A DNA stretch of 64,000 bases, taken from assembly GCA_900142905.1 (NCBI GenBank), contig FSRV01000002.1, forward strand, positions 1,240,001 through 1,304,000, read 5' to 3'. The DNA is from Burkholderia sp. GAS332 (GTDB taxonomy: Bacteria; Pseudomonadota; Gammaproteobacteria; Burkholderiales; Burkholderiaceae). Below, piece after piece: positions 1-7,917 of this stretch (positions are counted from its first letter, which is position 1; the number at the start of each line of letters is the position of its first letter). The notes beneath the pieces are model-generated. The model made no database searches and was not told where the DNA came from. It saw nothing but the letters and a program-made list of their open reading frames with translations. A program made the position numbers and the translations under genes.

Positions 1-1313
1 CGCGCCGCTTCGCGACGCCGGCCGAAGCGCGTGACGCGGGTCTCGCGGTGATCTATCAGGAGCCGACGCTGTTCTTCGATCTCTCGATCGCGGAGAACAT
101 CTTCATGGGACGCCAGCCGGTCGACCGGATCGGCCGCATTCAGTACGACGTCATGCGCCGTGAGGTGGACGGCCTGCTGGCTTCGCTCGGCGTCGATCTG
201 CGGGCGGATCAACCGGTGCGAGGTTTGTCGATTGCCGATCAACAGGTGATCGAAATTGCGAAGGCGTTGTCGTTGAACGCGAACGTACTGATCATGGACG
301 AGCCGACCGCCGCCTTGTCGCTGCCCGAAGTGGAGCGGCTCTTTGCAATCGTGCGCAAGCTTCGCGAGCGCGACGTGGCGATTCTGTTCATCACGCACCG
401 CCTCGATGAAGTGTTCACGCTGACGCAACGTGTGACGATCATGCGCGACGGCGCCAAGGTATTCGACGGGCTCACCGCCGATCTCACCACCGAAGCCATC
501 GTCGCGAAGATGGTGGGCCGTGACCTGGAGACGTTCTATCCGAAAGCCGACCGGCCACCGGGCGAAGTGCGTCTGTCAGTCCGTGGACTCACGCGGGTGG
601 GCGTCTTCAAGGACATTTCCTTCGACGTCCGCGCCGGCGAGATCGTCGCGCTGGCGGGCCTCGTCGGGGCGGGGCGCAGCGAAGTCGCCCGCGCGATCTT
701 CGGTATCGATCCGCTCGACTCGGGCGAAATTTCGATTGGTGGCAAGCGTCTCGCCGCGGGCAGTCCGGCCGCGGCGGTGCGTGCCGGCCTCGCGCTGGTC
801 CCGGAGGACCGTCGCCAGCAAGGGCTGGCGCTGGAGTTGAGCATCGCGCGCAATGCCTCGATGACGGTGCTCGGGCGTCTCGTCAAGCATGGCCTGATTT
901 CCACCCGCAGCGAAACGCAACTGGCCAATCAGTGGGGCACGCGTTTGCGCCTCAAAGCGGGGGACCCGAATGCGCCGGTCGGCACGCTTTCCGGCGGCAA
1001 TCAGCAAAAGGTCGTGCTGGGCAAATGGCTTGCCACGAACCCGAAAGTCCTGATCATCGACGAACCCACGCGCGGCATCGACGTCGGCGCCAAAGCCGAG
1101 GTGTATGGCGCGCTCGCGGAACTGGTGCGCGACGGCATGGCCGTACTGATGATTTCGAGCGAATTACCGGAAGTGCTCGGCATGGCCGATCGCGTACTGG
1201 TGATGCACGAGGGTCGTATCAGCGCGGATATCGCGCGCGCCGAGGCCGACGAAGAGCGCATCATGGGCGCCGCACTTGGCCAGCCGATCCCACCGTTGGG
1301 GCACGCCGCATGA
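1..1313 (+). CDS. Sugar ABC transporter ATPase, two NBDs, 5' end cut by window
   Basis: This is the ATPase of a CUT2-type sugar importer (RbsA/XylG/RhaT-like) that energises the two permeases downstream. The frame is open from the window edge (codons start at base 3), so the true start and first Walker A lie outside. Visible parts are the first NBD signature LSIADQQ and Walker B VLIMDEPT, then a second NBD with the degenerate P-loop GLVGAGRSE, signature LSGGNQQK and Walker [12 protein letters not shown] lysine-less second P-loop is normal in this family. The stop overlaps the next start (ATGA), so the genes are translationally coupled. The RhaS-like binding protein suggests L-rhamnose as substrate, but the ATPase itself does not show this. 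Confidence 0.93.
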   Translation, partial: RRFATPAEARDAGLAVIYQEPTLFFDLSIAENIFMGRQPVDRIGRIQYDVMRREVDGLLASLGVDLRADQPVRGLSIADQQVIEIAKALSLNANVLIMDEPTAALSLPEVERLFAIVRKLRERDVAILFITHRLDEVFTLTQRVTIMRDGAKVFDGLTADLTTEAIVAKMVGRDLETFYPKADRPPGEVRLSVRGLTRVGVFKDISFDVRAGEIVALAGLVGAGRSEVARAIFGIDPLDSGEISIGGKRLAAGSPAAAVRAGLALVPEDRRQQGLALELSIARNASMTVLGRLVKHGLISTRSETQLANQWGTRLRLKAGDPNAPVGTLSGGNQQKVVLGKWLATNPKVLIIDEPTRGIDVGAKAEVYGALAELVRDGMAVLMISSELPEVLGMADRVLVMHEGRISADIARAEADEERIMGAALGQPIPPLGHAA

Positions 1314-2368
1314 TGCGCCATTCTTCGACCCATCCCGCGCCGGTGCAGGCGCCGGTCGCTAAGCGCACCGGCAGCGCGCCGGGCGGCTTCATCGGGAGTA
1401 TCGCGAAGAGCCGCGAGACGACGCTCTTCGTCGTGCTGATCCTGTTAATTGTGGGCACGGGGCTCGCAAAACCGCAGTTTCTGAATTTGCAGAATCTGCG
1501 TGACGTGCTGCTGAATGTGTCGATCATCAGCTTGCTGACAGCCGGCATGACGGTGGTGATCCTGATGCGGCATATCGATCTGTCGGTGGGCTCGACGGTC
1601 GGCATCAGCGCGTATGCGGTCGGCAGTCTGTACGTTGCGTTTCCGCATATGCCGGTGATCGTCGCGTTGCTGGCCGGACTCGCGATCGGTCTGGTGGCGG
1701 GCAGTATCAACGCGTTGCTCGTTGCGGTGGGGCGCGTGCCGTCGCTGGTGGCGACACTCTCCACGCTCTACATCTTCCGCGGCGCGGACTATGCGTGGGT
1801 ACACGGCGGCCAGATCAATGCGACCAGTTTGCCCGACGCGTTTTCCCGCCTAGCTACCGGCACGATCTTCGGCATACCGACGCTCGCGCTGATCGCGATC
1901 GTCGTGCTGGCCGGTCTGGCTGTCTATCTGAAGCAGTTTCGCGGTGGACGCGAGCACTACGCGATCGGCTCGAATCCGGAAGCGGCACGGCTCGCCGGCG
2001 TGAATGTCGAGCGTCGTGTGATGGCGGGGTTTCTGCTATCCGGCGCGATTGCCGGTTTCGCGGGCGCGTTGTGGCTGGCGCGCTTCGGCACCGTCGATGC
2101 CAGCACCGCAAAGGGCATCGAACTGCAGGTCGTTGCCGCCGCCGTGGTGGGCAGCGTCGCGATTACCGGCGGTGTGGGGACCATTCTCGGCGCCACGCTC
2201 GGCGCGCTTGTGCTGGGTGTGATCAGCATCGCGCTTGTCGTGCTGCACGTCTCGCCATTCTGGGAGCAGGCGATCCAGGGCGCGTTGATCGTCGCCGCGA
2301 TTACCGCCGACACCTTGCTGGCCCGTTCTGTCGCCAAACGCATGATGAGGAAACGCGATCATGGCTAA
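1310..2368 (+). CDS. Sugar ABC transporter permease 1 (CUT2 family)
   Basis: Inner-membrane permease of the BPD_transp_2 family, 352 aa with the start placed at the ATG that overlaps the ATPase stop (ATGA). The same frame stays open far upstream inside the ATPase gene, but that part is a shadow. After a polar N-terminus of about 35 residues come many hydrophobic segments. Family landmarks are visible: the HIDLSVGS segment after the second helix, and the cytoplasmic [13 protein letters not shown] loop that contacts the ATPase. Its 3' end overlaps the second permease by 8 bp. With that partner it would form the heterodimeric pore of a rhamnose-type (RhaP/RhaQ) importer; the substrate is inferred from the binding protein only. 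Confidence 0.9.
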   Translation: MMRHSSTHPAPVQAPVAKRTGSAPGGFIGSIAKSRETTLFVVLILLIVGTGLAKPQFLNLQNLRDVLLNVSIISLLTAGMTVVILMRHIDLSVGSTVGISAYAVGSLYVAFPHMPVIVALLAGLAIGLVAGSINALLVAVGRVPSLVATLSTLYIFRGADYAWVHGGQINATSLPDAFSRLATGTIFGIPTLALIAIVVLAGLAVYLKQFRGGREHYAIGSNPEAARLAGVNVERRVMAGFLLSGAIAGFAGALWLARFGTVDASTAKGIELQVVAAAVVGSVAITGGVGTILGATLGALVLGVISIALVVLHVSPFWEQAIQGALIVAAITADTLLARSVAKRMMRKRDHG

Positions 2369-3368
2369 ACCCGATACCGCGTTGCTCACGCGCAAACGCG
2401 AAACGCCGTTGCAATGGGAAGTGTTGCTGGTCATCGTGCTGGCGCTGTCGCTCGGGCTCGGGCGCTTCCTGTCCCCGGTGTTTCTCACCGGAGCGAATAT
2501 CAGCAACATCCTCGCCGATCTGACCGAGATCGCGTTGATGGCGCTGCCGATGACCTTGATTATCGTCGCCGCGGAAATCGATCTTTCGGTGGCATCGGTG
2601 CTGGGTGCGTCCAGTGCGTTGATGGGCGTGCTGTGGCACATGGGCTTGCCGATGCCGGTCGTGATCGTGCTGGTACTGATTGCCGGTGCGCTGGGGGGGG
2701 TGCTGAACGGCCTCGTGATCGTCAAGCTCAATCTGCCTTCGCTCGCGGTCACTATAGGCACGCTGGCGCTGTATCGCGGCCTGGCGTATGTGCTGCTCGG
2801 CGATCAGGCGGTCGCGGATTTTCCGGCCGGGTATACGGCGTTCGGCATGGACACGGTCGGCTCGACATTCATTCCGTTGCCCTTTGCGATCGTGATCGTC
2901 GGCGCGGTGCTGTTCACCGTGCTGCTGCAGTCCACGGCGTTCGGCCGCAGCCTCTACGCCATCGGCGCGAATCCGACCGCCGCGGCTTTCTCCGGAATCG
3001 AGGTGGCGAAGATCCGGCTGCGCCTGTTCGTGTTGTCTGGCGCGATGAGCGCGCTGGCCGGCGTCGTCTATACGCTGCGCTTCACCAGTGCACGCGGCGA
3101 TAACGGCGAAGGGTTCGAATTGTCGGTGATCGCGGCAGTGCTGTTCGGCGGCGTGAGTATTTTCGGCGGACGCGGTTCGATGTTCGGCGTCCTGCTGTCG
3201 CTGCTGATTATCGGCGTGCTGAAAAACGCGCTGACGCTCGATGATGTATCGAGCGAAACGCTGACGATCGTCACCGGCGTGTTGCTGCTGGCATCGGTGC
3301 TGATCCCCAATCTGGTTGCCCGCTGGCGTGCGGCGCGTGACCGGCGTTTCATCGCGAAGTCCGCTTGA
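2361..3368 (+). CDS. Sugar ABC transporter permease 2 (CUT2 family)
   Basis: Second BPD_transp_2 permease of the importer, 335 aa, overlapping the preceding permease by 8 bp. It has the family pattern EIDLSVAS near residue 75, a glycine-rich GGVLNG segment, and the TAAAFSGIEVAKIRL coupling loop near residue 210. Two different permeases, one fused double ATPase and one periplasmic binding protein is the architecture of the RhaSTPQ and Lsr systems, unlike ribose systems, which use one permease type. About 100 bp separate it from the binding-protein gene, and a Shine-Dalgarno sequence lies in that gap. The frame continues cleanly to the stop and shows no damage. Confidence 0.9.
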   Translation: MAKPDTALLTRKRETPLQWEVLLVIVLALSLGLGRFLSPVFLTGANISNILADLTEIALMALPMTLIIVAAEIDLSVASVLGASSALMGVLWHMGLPMPVVIVLVLIAGALGGVLNGLVIVKLNLPSLAVTIGTLALYRGLAYVLLGDQAVADFPAGYTAFGMDTVGSTFIPLPFAIVIVGAVLFTVLLQSTAFGRSLYAIGANPTAAAFSGIEVAKIRLRLFVLSGAMSALAGVVYTLRFTSARGDNGEGFELSVIAAVLFGGVSIFGGRGSMFGVLLSLLIIGVLKNALTLDDVSSETLTIVTGVLLLASVLIPNLVARWRAARDRRFIAKSA

Positions 3369-3471
3369 TCTTTATGAAGTCCTTTTAGACCCGGCTCCAC
3401 AAGAAATACTCAATACCAAATACCGACAACCCGGACAGCCTTTCGTCCAACAACAAAGCAGGAGACGCCTC

Positions 3472-4479
3472 ATGTTCAATCCTTTACGTCACACCGGCAA
3501 GACCGCGCTCTGCGTTGCCTTAGTCGCGATCAGTTGTGCCGCGTCCGCGGCGGGCCTGAAAAGCGGTCTGAAGATTGCCTTCGTGCCGAAGCAGATCAAC
3601 AACCCCTATGAAGTGATTGCCGACGACGGCGGGATGGCCGCGATCAAGGAATTCAACGGCGTGGGCAAGGTGGTGGGGCCGTCGGATGCGGGTGCATCGT
3701 CGCAAGTGCAATACATCAACACCTTGATCACGCAGCGCCAGGATGCCATCGTGATCGCGGCTAACGACGCGAACGCGGTTGTGCCGTACCTGAAGAAAGC
3801 GATGTCGCAAGGCATCAAGGTTGTGACCTTCGACTCGGACACGGCGCCTGAAGGACGCCAATTGTTCGTGAATCAGGCGAATGCGGAGGGCATCGGGCGG
3901 GGTCAGATTCAACTGGTGGCGAAACTGATGGGCGGGGAGGGCGAGTTCGCGGTGCTGTCGGCTACGCCTAACGCGACCAATCAGAATACGTGGATCAAGT
4001 GGATGCAGGAGGAGTTGAAGAAGCCCGAGTATTCGAAGATCAAGCTTGTGAAGATCGCGTACGGTAACGATGACGACCAGAAGTCGTTCGTCGAGACGCA
4101 AGGTTTGCTGCAGGCGTACCCGAATCTGAAGGCGATCGTTGCGCCGACCACGGTTGGCATCGCAGCGGCGGCGCGTTACATCTCGTCGTCGTCGAGCAAG
4201 GGCAAGGTGCAGGTGACGGGCCTGGGCACACCGAACCAGATGCGTGCGTTCGTGAAGAACGGGACGGTCAAGGCGTTCCAGCTTTGGGATCCGAATCAGC
4301 TTGGATACCTGGCGGCTTATGCGGCGGCGGCGCTTGCCTCGGGGACGATTGCCGGCAAGGAAGGCGAATCCTTTGATGCCGGCAAGCTCGGCAAGCGCAC
4401 GATCGGGCCGCAAGGCGAAATCATTCTCGGACCGCCGACCACGTTCGACGCCAGCAATATCGACAACTTCAACTTCTAA
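3472..4479 (+). CDS. rhaS: RhaS-type periplasmic sugar-binding protein
   Basis: Periplasmic binding protein of the importer, 335 aa. The ATG at 3472 is chosen because AGGAGA lies 7 bp upstream and the product then starts with a signal peptide (basic n-region, hydrophobic core, cleavage near ASAAG at residues 24-28). The same frame is open upstream to 3316, but that part overlaps the permease. Recognisable RhaS/LsrB-family stretches include AVLSATPNATNQN, KAIVAPTTVGIAAA and the C-terminal NIDNFNF. These point to L-rhamnose or a related deoxysugar; autoinducer-2 is a less likely alternative. The operon's catabolic genes are not in the window. A strong hairpin follows the stop. Confidence 0.8.
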   Translation: MFNPLRHTGKTALCVALVAISCAASAAGLKSGLKIAFVPKQINNPYEVIADDGGMAAIKEFNGVGKVVGPSDAGASSQVQYINTLITQRQDAIVIAANDANAVVPYLKKAMSQGIKVVTFDSDTAPEGRQLFVNQANAEGIGRGQIQLVAKLMGGEGEFAVLSATPNATNQNTWIKWMQEELKKPEYSKIKLVKIAYGNDDDQKSFVETQGLLQAYPNLKAIVAPTTVGIAAAARYISSSSSKGKVQVTGLGTPNQMRAFVKNGTVKAFQLWDPNQLGYLAAYAAAALASGTIAGKEGESFDAGKLGKRTIGPQGEIILGPPTTFDASNIDNFNF

Positions 4480-4852
4480 CCAGCGAGCCGGGTGCTGCCA
4501 TGCCGGGTGGCACCGCGCCGGGCGCCGTGGCGCAAGGTGTCCGGCATGAGGCGATAAGCAGCTGTAGTGCTCAATTGGACACTCGGGTTGGTACGGGATA
4601 TGCGTGCCGGTCGATCAAGCGGAAGGTTCAGGCGGATGTCCGCTGGAGCCTTCGGCGCGAACTTTAAGACCTATACTTTGAATCGGTCAATCGACCGTGG
4701 GCGTCGTGCGCCCGAACTGCTATCTTGAGCGGGAGCCGTTCGGACAGCGGGTCGTTGTTGACGGAATTCGATGGTCGAGGTTGTCGACGAGGATGAAGGC
4801 AAGCAGTCGGAACGGATGCTCTACACGCTGATAAATCCCTGCTTGGAGGTGC
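4480..4852. other. Intergenic region with no gene seen
   Basis: Besides the hairpin at 4499-4548 I find no supported coding region here; the short open frames on both strands lack ribosome binding sites or family resemblance. The stretch just before 4853 carries GGAGGT, the ribosome binding site of the next gene. The promoter of that gene is probably here but I could not assign one. Confidence 0.5.
4499..4548 (+). terminator. Long GC-rich hairpin after rhaS
   Basis: CATGCCGG at 4499-4506 pairs with CCGGCATG at 4541-4548. Inside it, GCACC pairs with GGTGT and GCGCC with GGCGC, giving a long nested stem 19 bp after the stop of the binding-protein gene. There is no T run, so it could be a transcript-end stabiliser or a factor-assisted terminator rather than a classic intrinsic terminator. 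Confidence 0.5.
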
Positions 4853-5212
4853 ATGATGATCGATGTGACCTGGCTGGTTGTAGCTGACGGTGGTCGCGCG
4901 CGTGTTTTCCAGATGCCAGGACTGACGCTCGACCTGCAAGAAAAAGAAGAGCTCACCAACACTGAATATACCGGCACGATGCTAACGGAAAAGGACCGTG
5001 AGAAATTCGCGAAGCGCGTGGCCGACTATCTGGAGGCCGGCCGGCTCCATCAACTCTACAATCGGCTGAGGCTCGCCATCGAGCCAAAATTTCTCGGCAT
5101 GGTCAAGGCGGATCTCAGCGAGGAAACCCGTCGAATGATATTCGAGCAAATTAGCGAGGATCTGTTGCCGCTCAATACACGGGACCTTGAGGCACACCTG
5201 CGGCGACACTGA
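4853..5212 (+). CDS. Host attachment family protein
   Basis: 119-aa soluble protein resembling the 'protein required for attachment to host cells' family, named after an Agrobacterium phenotype; its biochemical activity is unknown. The N-terminal WLVVADGGRARVFQ strand-loop-strand and the C-terminal LLPLNTRDLEAHLRR fit that family, although 119 aa is shorter than the usual 140-150. The start at 4853 is supported by GGAGGT four bases upstream; a second ATG follows directly. It is monocistronic, bounded upstream by the hairpin after the sugar importer and downstream by its own hairpin. In related bacteria such genes often sit among stress-response genes, as here. Confidence 0.75.
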   Translation: MMIDVTWLVVADGGRARVFQMPGLTLDLQEKEELTNTEYTGTMLTEKDREKFAKRVADYLEAGRLHQLYNRLRLAIEPKFLGMVKADLSEETRRMIFEQISEDLLPLNTRDLEAHLRRH

Positions 5213-5255
5213 TCGGCCGCCTTGGGTGTCATAGGGCACTCACATAGTCAACCGA

Positions 5256-5283
5256 CCCTGCCACGGGGCGTGGCCGTGCAGGG
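5256..5283 (+). terminator. Hairpin after host attachment gene
   Basis: CCCTGCCACGG at 5256-5266 pairs with CCGTGCAGGG at 5274-5283 with a single bulged base and a 7-base loop, 43 bp after the upstream stop. It lacks a strong T run. It lies between two genes whose 3' ends face each other, so it may serve both. Confidence 0.5.
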
Positions 5284-5331
5284 CTTATGCGTGACTGATC
5301 AGTGACTCATGCGGCGTGGCGCATGCGCGAC

Positions 5332-5646
5332 TTACACGCTGGTTTCCGAGTCACCCGCTTCCTCGGCATCACGGAACCAGCGTTCCGCATGCGAGCGCTC
5401 GGCAACCCAGGAACGACCCTCCGGCGTGTTGAACTCGTGATCGATGAACCGGCGCCCCCATTCGACCCCGTCTCTTGCTGCTTCTTCTTCGGTTAGCCAC
5501 TCGGGTTGAACGGTTTTGGGGCGGACATCGATGATTGTTCGGGCGCCGTGACTCACGTTCACACTGGCGATCCAGGCGCCGAGCGGGTTGCGCTCAGGGT
5601 GCACGGTGATCTCGAATTCGCCGTAAGAAACAGTGCGTGTTGACAT
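5332..5646 (-). CDS. Small acidic protein, unknown function
   Basis: 104-aa soluble protein that I do not assign to a named family. The start is placed at 5646 because AAGGAG lies 6 bases upstream; an ATG eight codons earlier lacks a comparable site. The product begins MSTRTVSYGEFEI and has a beta-rich N-terminal half. An Arg/Glu/Trp-rich C-terminal half (EEEAARDGVEWGRRFID) is likely helical. No cysteines, signal peptide or membrane segment are present. It belongs to a run of small proteins between 4.8 and 6.4 kb that resemble lineage-restricted Burkholderiaceae proteins. It converges on the host attachment gene. Confidence 0.6.
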   Translation of the reverse strand: MSTRTVSYGEFEITVHPERNPLGAWIASVNVSHGARTIIDVRPKTVQPEWLTEEEAARDGVEWGRRFIDHEFNTPEGRSWVAERSHAERWFRDAEEAGDSETSV

Positions 5647-5898
5647 TGTTTTCTCCTTTGCAGCGTTCATGATGGATATCCGCCCGTCATACAGCGTGCC
5701 TGCTTCCCTCGAAGCACCATCATGCCGTAACCCCGGCAGTCAGGCACGCGGATATTGCGGTTAAATGACCAAACGGTAGACGTATTTCACCAATATCTAG
5801 CATCGGAGAAACCCATGTTCACATCGACATGACTTGCTCATAGACTTCGACTACAACGGAATCATGAGTCTCGAACTTTTCAGTTGACGGGAGGTTTC

Positions 5899-6150
5899 AT
5901 GGCACAGAATGAACTTTCATATCGGCGGTTTCAGATCGCCTCAACGATCGCACCGTTGCAGGGTAACCGCGGGATCGTCACGGTCGATGTCACCACCGCG
6001 GATCCGGAGCGCATCGCCGATCTCGGAACGGCACGCTTTATCCATGTGGAACGGTGGGTTGAAAGAAATGAACCCGCTTTCCTTCAAGTCGTCGTGGACG
6101 AGTGTAAGGTCGCGATCGACCACTACGCGGACAACGTCGACGATAGTTGA
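5899..6150 (+). CDS. Small hypothetical protein
   Basis: 83-aa protein with no recognised family. The ATG at 5899 has GGGAGG at 5889-5894; the frame stays open to a TTG at 5884 but the Shine-Dalgarno sequence decides for 5899. The N-terminal half looks beta-stranded (RFQIAS, GIVTVDVTT) and the C-terminal half helical and acidic, ending in NVDDS. There is no signal peptide or transmembrane segment. It lies 29 bp upstream of another very small gene in the same direction, so the two are probably one transcript. Confidence 0.55.
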   Translation: MAQNELSYRRFQIASTIAPLQGNRGIVTVDVTTADPERIADLGTARFIHVERWVERNEPAFLQVVVDECKVAIDHYADNVDDS

Positions 6151-6179
6151 TTCTCCCGTCTCTCGCATGAGGTGTTGCC

Positions 6180-6377
6180 ATGCAGGAATTCGATTTCTAC
6201 CTCAACCTGAAGAAACCGACACTCGGGCTCTACGTGCGGAAGGGGGCGGGCCTCCCCGACCTCGTTGACACAAGTCAGTGGCAATTCGATGGACACGTGT
6301 GGCAAAGCGAGCTGACACCCGACATCCTGAAGGGGCTCAAGGCCAATGGCCACGCATTTCAGGAGCTGGGTGGGTGA
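6180..6377 (+). CDS. Very small hypothetical protein
   Basis: 65-aa soluble protein preceded by GAGGTG six bases before its ATG. It is rich in aromatic and glycine residues (FDFYLNLKK, GLYVRKGAGLPD) and ends with GHAFQELGG. I recognise no domain. It follows the 83-aa gene by 29 bp and probably shares its transcript. Its 3' end faces the molybdate-binding protein gene on the other strand 63 bp away. The clean ribosome binding site and co-directional neighbour support a real gene; length alone would not. Confidence 0.5.
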   Translation: MQEFDFYLNLKKPTLGLYVRKGAGLPDLVDTSQWQFDGHVWQSELTPDILKGLKANGHAFQELGG

Positions 6378-6440
6378 GGGGTGACGCTACGGCGACCCGT
6401 GCGCGCCGTTCCGAAGCGGCCGCGCATCGATTCACTGCGG

Positions 6441-6866
6441 TCATTCGACCCCGACGATCACGCTCGAGGCTTTGAAAATTGCGGTGGCGGATTTTCCGGC
6501 CGCGAGCCCGAGGCGCTCAACGCTATCGTTGGTGATGACGGCGACAATCTGGGCGCCACCCGGCGCGGTGACCGACACTTCAGCGTTAACCGATCCTTTC
6601 GTGACTGACGAAACCGTTCCCGCGACGCAATTTCGGGCCGACACTTTGCTGCTGTCGAAATCCACCAGCAGGATCACCGACGACGCTTTGACTAGCGCAA
6701 AGGCTTCAGTGCCGCGTGCAAGGCCCAGCGAGGTGGCGCTTCCGCGTGTGATGATGGCGACGATATCCAGGCCGCCCCGCGTTCGAAGTGTGATTTCGTC
6801 ACTGACGGCGCCGGTTTTGATTTCGGCGATCTGCCCGACGAAATGGTTGCGAGCGCTGGTGAGCAT
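6441..6866 (-). CDS. Di-Mop molybdate-binding protein (ModG/molbindin-like)
   Basis: 141-aa cytoplasmic protein made of two tandem Mop (TOBE-like) domains, about residues 3-69 and 74-140. Each follows the SARN-x-GxV...I...G pattern and ends in KASSVIL or KASSVIV. Two-domain molbindins of this size, such as Azotobacter ModG (about 142 aa), assemble into trimers that store or buffer molybdate or tungstate. GGAG lies 6 bases upstream of the ATG. The role fits the nearby molybdopterin oxidoreductase at 10.9 kb and the moaA-moaE-moaD genes at 17-19 kb, suggesting a molybdenum-supply theme. No modABC transporter is in the window. It is divergent from the DksA-like gene. Confidence 0.85.
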   Translation of the reverse strand: MLTSARNHFVGQIAEIKTGAVSDEITLRTRGGLDIVAIITRGSATSLGLARGTEAFALVKASSVILLVDFDSSKVSARNCVAGTVSSVTKGSVNAEVSVTAPGGAQIVAVITNDSVERLGLAAGKSATAIFKASSVIVGVE

Positions 6867-7121
6867 ATCGATCTCCGCTGGACACGTGACGATCCAATCA
6901 GCAGGGAAGTTGGGCTGGCTGAACGATGCAGATCAGTGTAGTGCCGATTCGGCAATCCACAAGTCTCTCAACTGGGGATTCCTTGTATCGGTCGAGACAG
7001 CGCTTTGAACTCTACAAATTAGTACTATCCTTGCCTTAGGCTGGATGAAAGCGCGCTGTCGCATGATCGTCATGCGGCGCGAATCACATGTCGGCCATGA
7101 CGAAGAGCGAGGGAGAGAATC

Positions 7122-7502
7122 ATGCCGGAGCAGCCAGTCAGTTTGAGTGACGATTTCATTGCGCTGCAGCGCAAGCGCCTGATGGCATTGCGCCAGCAAT
7201 TGCTGGGCGGAGAGGAAAATACGATCGCGGACGAGCGGGCGAGCCAGGAGGAGCATGGCGACGAGGCCGAAGAGTTCGAGGACGCGGCGCAAGGCATGGC
7301 GCAGAACGAGGTCAACCAGGCGCTGCACGACGTGAACGACCAGCGCATTAGCGATATCGGGCGGGCGCTGCAGAAGATCGATGAAGGCACCTACGGCCTT
7401 TCCGATGAAAGTGGTGAGCCGATACCGAAAGCCCGGCTCGAAGTGACCCCGGAGGCGATCCTGACCGTTGAAGAGCAGAGTCGCCGCGAAGCCGGCAAAT
7501 GA
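7122..7502 (+). CDS. TraR/DksA-family protein lacking the zinc cysteines
   Basis: 126-aa protein with the DksA/TraR layout: an acidic helical coiled coil (residues about 8-85), then the globular GTYG...GEPIPKARLEVTP segment. DksA proteins bind the RNA polymerase secondary channel and act with ppGpp. In the family the end reads GxCxxCGxxI...Cx2C; here these four positions are S, S, T and E, and the protein contains no cysteine at all. So the zinc finger is absent, as in the zinc-independent DksA2-like paralogues used under zinc limitation or oxidative stress. The gene is monocistronic and followed by a hairpin. The assignment is secure at family level; the cellular role is inferred. Confidence 0.8.
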   Translation: MPEQPVSLSDDFIALQRKRLMALRQQLLGGEENTIADERASQEEHGDEAEEFEDAAQGMAQNEVNQALHDVNDQRISDIGRALQKIDEGTYGLSDESGEPIPKARLEVTPEAILTVEEQSRREAGK

Positions 7503-7917
7503 TGGCTCCAACGCCCAGCGGCGACATCGCTGGGCGCGCGCATGTCAAAGAATCAGATCTTCGGACTGAGACGCCTCGGGCAGATTCGACCAATGCCTAT
7601 CATCGGAAAAACCAATATTCCCTTATCCACAAGCCACTCTTAGAATCCAAGTGCGGATTCAGGGCTTCGTTATGCTAATCATGCTGAAACCAAAGTTGTA
7701 AACAATCCGCATTCTTCAGACAGCGCTCGTCGAAAACGGACGAGGTAACGACCTCGCAATATGCGTCGTTCGATGCGCCATCGCTATCACGGTTCTCCGC
7801 TTATTGAACAAAACAAACGGACCGTGGACGGCGGGTCTGGAGTGTTCGCTATTCACATGGACGCGTCCTATAACCTTTGAACTAGCCGCACGTTTTAACC
7901 GAAAAAGGTGACTCTCG
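7503..7917. other. Intergenic region upstream of clpK-like gene
   Basis: A 415-bp stretch without a supported gene. It holds the hairpin at 7513-7535, a short hairpin GAATCC/GGATTC at 7643-7660 and another CGAGGT/ACCTCG at 7741-7756. It is more AT-rich than its surroundings around 7610-7710. I looked for a heat-shock sigma32-type promoter for the disaggregase and found no convincing match. AAAGGTG before 7918 is the likely ribosome binding site. Confidence 0.4.
7513..7535 (+). terminator. Hairpin after DksA-like gene
   Basis: GCCCAGCG at 7513-7520 pairs perfectly with CGCTGGGC at 7528-7535 around a 7-base loop, 11 bp after the stop codon. No T run follows, so termination efficiency is uncertain. 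Confidence 0.55.
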
